20,187 bases of DNA, from positions 1 to 20,187 of IMG/VR virus record IMGVR_UViG_3300042391_001807. One strand, written 5' to 3'. Of the stretch, positions 16,104-20,187 are shown one piece after another. Each line of letters begins with the position of its first letter. Position 1 is the first letter of the stretch. The stretch is from a virus. The notes under the pieces are model-generated. The model searched no databases, was not told where the DNA came from, and saw only the letters and a list, made by a program, of their open reading frames with translations. The translations under genes and the position numbers were made by a program.

Positions 16104-16190
16104 ATGGAAGAGGGCATTGCTATTGTAATGAAGACCGCCAGAGCATGGCTAGTTAAGGTTCTAGCCAATTTCACAAATGTAGACAGATAA
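16104..16190 (+). CDS. Possible mini-ORF (28 aa)
   Basis: The frame starts with the ATG directly after the previous TAA (TAAATG) and begins MEEGIAIVMKTARAW. The predicted peptide is short, amphipathic and basic in the middle. Coding is doubtful because the same bases form hairpins; the abutting stop/start is the only positive sign. Confidence 0.2.
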   Translation: MEEGIAIVMKTARAWLVKVLANFTNVDR

Positions 16191-16289
16191 ATAAAATACT
16201 CTGTCGAATAATCAATAAGGATTTCAGTGATAAATCAAAAAAACTTACAGCAGGCCTTTGGATTCGGTGTTTTTCCGCTGCTGGTCCTA

Positions 16290-16336
16290 CTTACTTCCTC
16301 TTTCTTTATTAAAAGAGGGGGTAAGGGGGTGTTTTT
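16290..16336 (+). terminator. Terminator-like stem ending the RNA candidate
   Basis: CTTACTTCCTCTTT (16290-16303) pairs with AAAGAGGGGGTAAG (16312-16325) over 14 bp with two G-T wobbles and an 8-nt loop. A T5 run (16332-16336) comes six bases later, so the U-run is not ideally placed. It would separate the RNA transcript from the helicase gene, which has its own promoter. Confidence 0.6.
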
Positions 16337-16410
16337 ACACATTGTAAAAAACATTTGTTGCGTTTTTACAGTTTGAACCACGTACATACAAAAACTGTAA
16401 TTACCGCAAC
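16330..16410. repeat. Two inverted repeats between the RNA candidate and the helicase promoter
   Basis: The first is TGTTTTTACA / TGTAAAAAACA (16330-16339 with 16343-16353, one bulged base, 3-nt loop). The second is a composite stem: GTTGCG/CGCAAC (16357-16362 with 16405-16410) outside and TTACAGTTT/AAACTGTAA (16366-16374 with 16392-16400) inside, with a small internal loop and a 17-nt apical loop. TTTTTACA occurs in both left arms. They could be RNA structures, protein-binding palindromes or part of a replication origin; the sequence alone does not decide. The rest of the gap up to 16443 is plain AT-rich DNA. Confidence 0.65.
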
Positions 16411-16443
16411 AGTAAATATTTATTAAAATAATAGTAATTATAT

Positions 16444-16474
16444 TTTGTAGTTTAATATTTTATTTGTATCTTTG
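16444..16474 (+). promoter_or_regulatory. Bacteroidota-type promoter for the helicase gene
   Basis: TTTG (16444-16447), 19-bp spacer, TATCTTTG (16467-16474). The -7 box ends 15 bp before the helicase ATG, giving a very short leader without a Shine-Dalgarno sequence. Confidence 0.8.
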
Positions 16475-16488
16475 CAAAAAATATAAGT

Positions 16489-17868
16489 ATGTATAAATTA
16501 AGGGATTACCAAAGTAAAGCTATTACAGAAGGATTAAATATACTAAACAATACTAAAGCATCTAGAGAGTTAATTGTACTTCCTACAGGTGCCGGTAAAT
16601 CTATTGTTATAGCAGAGATTGTAAAGCAGTTAGGTGAGCCTATCGTGATATTACAGCCCTCAAAAGAGTTGCTTGAACAGAACTATCAGAAATTTATTAA
16701 TGTTGGCGGTAACGCTTCAATTTACTCAGCTTCCGCTGGGTGTAAAGAATTAAGTAATGTTACTTTTGCAACAATAGGCTCGATAAAAAAGGCAGTCAAT
16801 GAATTAAAAAAGCTTAAAGTGACCAAAATAATTATTGATGAGTCACACATTGGAGTTAAGGGAGGTTCTCAACTAAGATTATTTTTAAATAGCCTTGGTA
16901 TAACTAATGTTTTAGGACTAACAGCAACACCCTTTATACTAGCTAGTACAATGAATGGTGCCGAACTAAAGATGCTTACAAAGATAAAGAGTAAACTTTT
17001 TACTAATATATCTTACGTTGAGCAAATACATAGTATGTTAGATAATAGGTATTGGACACCTTTAGAGTATAGAGTTGTAGAACAAGACGACACTTTTTTA
17101 AAAATAAACTCTTCTGGATCAGATTACACAGAGGATAGCATGCAGAGTTTTTACGAGAATAATGATTTACAATCACAAATAGTAGATAATGTTGAGCATT
17201 GTATTAGTGAGGGTTCAAAATCAATACTTGTATTTGTACCAACAATAGAAGAGGCTGATAGACTAGCTTCTAGAATAACTAATTCTAAGTCTGTAAGCTC
17301 TTTGACAAATAAAAAAGAAAGAGACGATATTATCAATGGTTTCAAGAATGGGCAAATAAATGTTGTGATAAACGTAGGTATTTTAACTACAGGCTTTGAT
17401 TACCCGGAATTAGAAACTATTATATTAGGTAGATCAACAATGTCTTTTGCTTTATACTATCAAATGATAGGTAGAGGTGTAAGAATACACGATAATAAGA
17501 ATAAAACTGTTGTTATTGACCTTAGTGAGAACTATAATAGATTTGGGAAGGTTGAAGATTTTACTGTTGATTTTGTAGAGGGTTATGGATGGGGGTTATT
17601 CAAAGGAGAGAGCTTAATAAGCAATTATCCAATAGAAGCTAAACACAGACCAACAAAAGCGAATCTAGTAAAAAAGAAAAATATAGCAGTGCCTGTACTA
17701 CAAGTAGGAAGCAATAAAATGCCTTTTGGTAAATATAAAGACTTTATGCTGCTTGATATTTTAAAGAAAGACAAAGGTTATTTAGTTTGGATGTACGAAA
17801 AGTTTACTTTTTACCCTAATCAAAAATGGCTTAAGCTAGAAATAGCCACTTTGTTAAATTTATCATAA
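16489..17868 (+). CDS. SF2 DNA helicase with C-terminal DUF3820-like module
   Basis: This 459-aa protein has the full superfamily 2 set: RDYQ (residues 5-8), motif I LPTGAGKS (31-38), motif II IDESH (116-120), motif III LTATP (144-148), VFVPT (248-252), motif V GILTTGFDYP (297-306) and motif VI QMIGRGVRI (325-333). This is the layout of RecG/UvsW/Rad25-type ATP-dependent branch-migration or duplex-unwinding helicases. The C-terminal part (about 409-440, MPFGKYKDFMLLDI then YLVWM) resembles DUF3820, a small module more often found beside exonuclease-type or unknown domains. Promoter and short leader lie directly upstream, RecA directly downstream. A UvsW-like role in recombination-dependent replication is an inference. 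Confidence 0.88.
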   Translation: MYKLRDYQSKAITEGLNILNNTKASRELIVLPTGAGKSIVIAEIVKQLGEPIVILQPSKELLEQNYQKFINVGGNASIYSASAGCKELSNVTFATIGSIKKAVNELKKLKVTKIIIDESHIGVKGGSQLRLFLNSLGITNVLGLTATPFILASTMNGAELKMLTKIKSKLFTNISYVEQIHSMLDNRYWTPLEYRVVEQDDTFLKINSSGSDYTEDSMQSFYENNDLQSQIVDNVEHCISEGSKSILVFVPTIEEADRLASRITNSKSVSSLTNKKERDDIINGFKNGQINVVINVGILTTGFDYPELETIILGRSTMSFALYYQMIGRGVRIHDNKNKTVVIDLSENYNRFGKVEDFTVDFVEGYGWGLFKGESLISNYPIEAKHRPTKANLVKKKNIAVPVLQVGSNKMPFGKYKDFMLLDILKKDKGYLVWMYEKFTFYPNQKWLKLEIATLLNLS

Positions 17869-17871
17869 AAA

Positions 17872-17903
17872 TTTGCATAATATAAAAGTTTTTTGTATCT
17901 TTG
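17872..17903 (+). promoter_or_regulatory. Bacteroidota-type promoter for recA
   Basis: TTTG (17872-17875), 20-bp spacer ending TTTTTTG, TATCTTTG (17896-17903). It lies just after the helicase stop codon; the ATG of recA is 26 bp downstream of the -7 box. AAAAATTTG at the -33 box is shared with the promoter at 19381. Confidence 0.85.
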
Positions 17904-17929
17904 CATATAATTTAAAAAGTAAGTAAGAA

Positions 17930-18913
17930 ATGGCAGAAGAAAAAGACCCTTTATTAGATGTTTTAGCTAGTATGGATAAAAGATTCGGAAAAGGTGCGGT
18001 TATTGTAGGAGACACTGTTATACAGACAGAAAGACAAAGTACTGGATCATTAGGTGTAGATATAATCACCGGAGGTGGTTGGGGAAAAGGGAGAATGGTT
18101 GAGATTTACGGCCCTGAAAGCTCAGGTAAAACTACACTATGTATCCATACAATGATACAAGCTCAGATAGATAGCCCAGATAAAAAAGTAGCTTTTATTG
18201 ATGCCGAACATGCTTTTGATAGAAATTATGCAGAGCACCTTGGATTAGATATGTCACAGGTAATTATATCACAACCAGATAGCGGAGAACAAGCTCTTGA
18301 AATAGCAGAGGCTTTGATTGCATCAGGTAAAATATCAGTTTGTGTTATTGACTCTGTTGCCGCATTGACACCAAGAGCAGAAATTGAAGGAGAAATGGGG
18401 GATTCTAAAATGGGGTTACATGCTAGACTAATGTCACAAGCTTGTAGAAAATTGACTGGAGTAGTAAGTAAAACAAACACAGTGCTTCTTTGGACAAACC
18501 AAATTAGGATGAAAATAGGTGTAATGTTTGGTAGCCCAGAAACAGTTCCTGGTGGAGAAGCTTTGAAATTTTATGCATCTACCCGAATTGACATTCGTAA
18601 AAGCAAAGGGGATGAAGATAAAGACGGAAATATTATCAACAGCCACGTAAAAGTAAAAACCATTAAGAATAAATTAGCACCCCCTTTCCAAGTAACTAAG
18701 TTTGATATTGTTTTTGGAGAAGGTATTGACAGATCTAGTGAGATTTTAGCTATTGGCGAAGATATTGGAATAATAGAGAAAAAAGGATCTTGGTTTAATT
18801 ACGGAGAAACTAAGTTAGGCCAAGGAGGAAACAATGTAAAACAGTTACTTTCTGATAACCCTGAGTTATCTGAGGAAATTGAAAATAAGATTAGAAAATA
18901 TTTTAATATCTAG
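17930..18913 (+). CDS. recA: RecA recombinase
   Basis: This 327-aa protein is RecA throughout: the N-terminal STGSLGVD segment, Walker A GPESSGKTT (residues 61-69), catalytic Glu in AEHAFD (Glu93), Walker B VCVIDSVAAL (137-146), the KMGLHARLMSQ helix, and loop L2 region NQIRMKIGVMFGSPET (190-205). It catalyses strand exchange on single-stranded DNA. It is somewhat shorter than cellular RecA (about 350) and lacks most of the acidic C-terminal tail that tempers DNA binding in cellular RecA. WTNQ replaces the usual INQ/FINQ. RecA beside an SF2 helicase in a phage points to recombination-dependent replication and repair. It has its own promoter. Confidence 0.97.
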   Translation: MAEEKDPLLDVLASMDKRFGKGAVIVGDTVIQTERQSTGSLGVDIITGGGWGKGRMVEIYGPESSGKTTLCIHTMIQAQIDSPDKKVAFIDAEHAFDRNYAEHLGLDMSQVIISQPDSGEQALEIAEALIASGKISVCVIDSVAALTPRAEIEGEMGDSKMGLHARLMSQACRKLTGVVSKTNTVLLWTNQIRMKIGVMFGSPETVPGGEALKFYASTRIDIRKSKGDEDKDGNIINSHVKVKTIKNKLAPPFQVTKFDIVFGEGIDRSSEILAIGEDIGIIEKKGSWFNYGETKLGQGGNNVKQLLSDNPELSEEIENKIRKYFNI

Positions 18914-18915
18914 AT

Positions 18916-19377
18916 ATGTCGGTACACAACTGGATCCATAACGGGTATGACATTAATAGTATAGCAGATATGCAAAGGCATTGCCCCAAAGTGTGGGGCT
19001 TTGTCTATAAGCTTACCCTATACAAGAAAGGTACAAAGTCTGTAGAGTTTGAGTACATAGGTAAAAAGAATGTATACTCTAAAAGAAAAAGAGTCTTTGG
19101 AAAAAAAGAAACAGAAGCATTAGGTGACAAACGTAAGAAAAATTATGAACACGTTATTAAAGAAGCCGATTGGAAACTATACGTATCGAGTAATAAGTTC
19201 ATAAAACTAAACAGTTCAAAATTTGATATTTCTAGAGAGATTTTATGTTTTTCTACAAACGATAATGATTTGACTTACCAAGAAGCAAAAGAAATAATCT
19301 GCTCAGGGGCACTAGAAGACTGTAGATTTCTAAATGATGGGGTATCAATTCGTAGATTTGGTAAAAAAACTTTATAA
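18916..19377 (+). CDS. SegE-like GIY-YIG endonuclease candidate
   Basis: This 153-aa basic protein has GFVYKLTL (residues 28-35) and EYIGKK (46-51) as the GIY and YIG elements, then Arg/Lys-rich SKRKR (55-59), WKLYVSS (86-92), ISREIL (105-110) with a candidate catalytic Glu108, and LTYQEAKE (119-126). This order matches phage SegE-type GIY-YIG proteins, small nucleases related to homing enzymes. It starts 2 bp after the recA stop codon and is probably in the same transcript. It may be a free-standing homing endonuclease or a domesticated nuclease for recombination or host DNA attack. Confidence 0.7.
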   Translation: MSVHNWIHNGYDINSIADMQRHCPKVWGFVYKLTLYKKGTKSVEFEYIGKKNVYSKRKRVFGKKETEALGDKRKKNYEHVIKEADWKLYVSSNKFIKLNSSKFDISREILCFSTNDNDLTYQEAKEIICSGALEDCRFLNDGVSIRRFGKKTL

Positions 19378-19380
19378 AAA

Positions 19381-19412
19381 TTTGGTAGTTTAAAATATTT
19401 TTTGTACCTTTG
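19381..19412 (+). promoter_or_regulatory. Bacteroidota-type promoter for the 60-aa gene
   Basis: TTTG (19381-19384), 20-bp spacer ending TTTTTTG, TACCTTTG (19405-19412). The ATG at 19433 is 20 bp beyond the -7 box. Very like the recA promoter, including AAAAATTTG at the -33 end. Confidence 0.85.
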
Positions 19413-19432
19413 CAAAGAATTAAAAAATAGAT

Positions 19433-19615
19433 ATGAGCGAAGAAGTAAAATTCACTTATTACTTAGACAGTAAAGAGGTAGAAAGACATTCTATAAACTG
19501 GGAGTCAAATATAACGGTTAAAGTAGTACTAGACAAAGTTTATATTACCCCACTAGCAGAGGGGCATTTATCTACTAGACACAAAGCAAGAAAAGAATAT
19601 TTAATTAAAAAGTAA
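19433..19615 (+). CDS. Hypothetical small protein (60 aa)
   Basis: No family recognised. The 60-aa protein starts MSEEVKFTYYLDSKEVERHS, has beta-strand-like alternation in the first 40 residues and a basic C-terminus (HKARKEYLIKK). It follows its own promoter and is 3 bp before the next gene, so it begins a new small operon in the rightward block. Confidence 0.7.
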   Translation: MSEEVKFTYYLDSKEVERHSINWESNITVKVVLDKVYITPLAEGHLSTRHKARKEYLIKK

Positions 19616-19618
19616 AGT

Positions 19619-20023
19619 ATGAGTGAATTTATAGACCTTACTGTTATTACAATGAGGCTAAAAAAAGAAGTAAAAGATAATATTACAAAATCTTTTATGA
19701 AAGGTATTGGTGGAGGAAGTCAATCTAAAGACTCCTATGGCAGAGATGCCGATTTTTATAGGGATCTTGGTATAGATCCACCAGAAGAATTTGAAGATGG
19801 GCCAGAAGCTTCTCAATTTAAAGTTGATGAAGATGATATGGAGAAGTTAGAAAGCCCTGCTAGATTTAGGCTAGATAGCTTAATATTCTTTGTGGCAGGA
19901 GAAAAAGAAGGCTCTACAATTTATTTAGATATAGACTACAGAGCATCTGTAAAAGAAACAGTAAAAGAGATTGAAGCAAAAATTAATAAGTTAAGTAAAA
20001 AAAGTAAAGATGGCGTTAAGTAA
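19619..20023 (+). CDS. Hypothetical protein (134 aa)
   Basis: No family recognised. The protein has a Gly/Ser-rich segment (residues about 29-37), an acidic middle (about 53-78) and a C-terminal part with two strands (LDSLIFFVAG, STIYLDID) and a basic Lys-rich helix at the end. It starts 3 bp after the 60-aa gene and overlaps the next frame by 14 bp, which supports it being translated as part of an operon. Confidence 0.7.
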   Translation: MSEFIDLTVITMRLKKEVKDNITKSFMKGIGGGSQSKDSYGRDADFYRDLGIDPPEEFEDGPEASQFKVDEDDMEKLESPARFRLDSLIFFVAGEKEGSTIYLDIDYRASVKETVKEIEAKINKLSKKSKDGVK

Positions 20024-20187
20024 AAATTATTTACAGTTAGAGTTTGGATCAGGTCATTTTTTTGACTATTCAAAAGAAGAAAAAGATGGATATGTAAAGC
20101 ACGTATCAACAAAAGGTAACACAAGTTACAGAAAGTATTACAAAGACGGAGTAGAAGGAGTATTAGACTCTATCTCTATTTATGATG
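20010..20187 (+). CDS. Hypothetical protein, 3' end outside the window
   Basis: An ATG at 20010 opens a frame that stays open to the right edge (59 codons): MALSKNYLQLEFGSGHFF, then a Lys/Tyr-rich stretch (HVSTKGNTSYRKYYKDGVEG) and DSISIYD. It overlaps the end of the 134-aa gene by 14 bp in another frame, in line with the tight spacing of this operon. No family recognised; the pattern is beta-rich. Confidence 0.65.
   Translation, partial: MALSKNYLQLEFGSGHFFDYSKEEKDGYVKHVSTKGNTSYRKYYKDGVEGVLDSISIYD

Larger units (their letters stand above)
16042..16336 (+). ncRNA. Candidate structured RNA with its own terminator
   Basis: This stretch has no normal-sized gene, is less AT-rich than its surroundings, and holds a row of non-overlapping hairpins: ACGTG/CACGT (16053-16080, inner ATCT/AGAT); GCGGT/ACCGC (16082-16138, inner CATT/AATG); TGGCTAG/CTAGCCA (16146-16167); GACAGA/TCTGTC (16182-16205); CAGCAG/CTGCTG (16248-16283); and a 14-bp terminator-like stem (16290-16325) with a T5 run at 16332-16336. 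Tandem promoters lie upstream. Together this suggests an independent transcript of about 295 nt. I do not recognise its family. Two mini-ORFs are also present, so a leader-peptide transcript is the alternative. The 5' end is inferred from the promoter. Confidence 0.5.

Noticed and set aside
16141-16180. Possible tRNA T-arm (GGTTCTAGCC) in the hairpin region
   Set aside because: The required 5-bp T-stem, acceptor stem and anticodon arm cannot be formed around it; it fits a simple 7-bp hairpin better.

Overview
The window looks like part of a tailed double-stranded DNA phage (Caudoviricetes) of a Bacteroidota host, most likely a flavobacterium. Reasons: very AT-rich DNA; a large terminase, portal, scaffold candidate and major capsid candidate in the usual order; M15 endolysin, holin and overlapping spanins; almost no Shine-Dalgarno sequences; and repeated promoters of the Bacteroidota type (TTTG, 19-20 bp, TAnnTTTG). 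Gene size and order recall the large Bacteroidota phages (Cellulophaga and crAss-like groups), but the exact group cannot be fixed from this sequence alone. No integrase, tRNA, insertion sequence or CRISPR array was seen.

The layout is divergent around about 15.93 kb. Leftward (minus strand, 15.9 kb down to 1) runs the packaging, virion and lysis block: a 95-aa protein; an operon of small proteins (winged-helix-like, weakly HU-like, Cys4-type zinc protein, DUF1573-like Ig protein, two unknowns); TerL; portal; acidic scaffold candidate; major capsid candidate; a 323-aa unknown; a 221-aa connector candidate; a 558-aa probable virion protein; then holin, M15 peptidase, inner spanin and an embedded outer-spanin lipoprotein that runs off the left edge. 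The block is split by internal promoters (before the 95-aa, 118-aa, portal, scaffold and 323-aa genes) and by hairpin terminators after MCP, the 323-aa gene and the 558-aa gene.

Rightward (plus strand, 15.95 kb to the end) is a replication/recombination block: tandem promoters, about 450 bp without a normal gene but with a chain of hairpins ending in a terminator-like stem (candidate structured RNA), then an SF2 helicase with a C-terminal DUF3820-like module, RecA, a SegE-like GIY-YIG nuclease candidate, and three small unknown genes, the last cut by the right edge. Helicase plus RecA suggest recombination-dependent replication and repair.

The least explained parts are the hairpin-rich intergenic region (16.04-16.41 kb), the two promoter sequence classes that separate most of the structural block from the rightward block, and the almost G/C-free leaders of the capsid and 558-aa genes.
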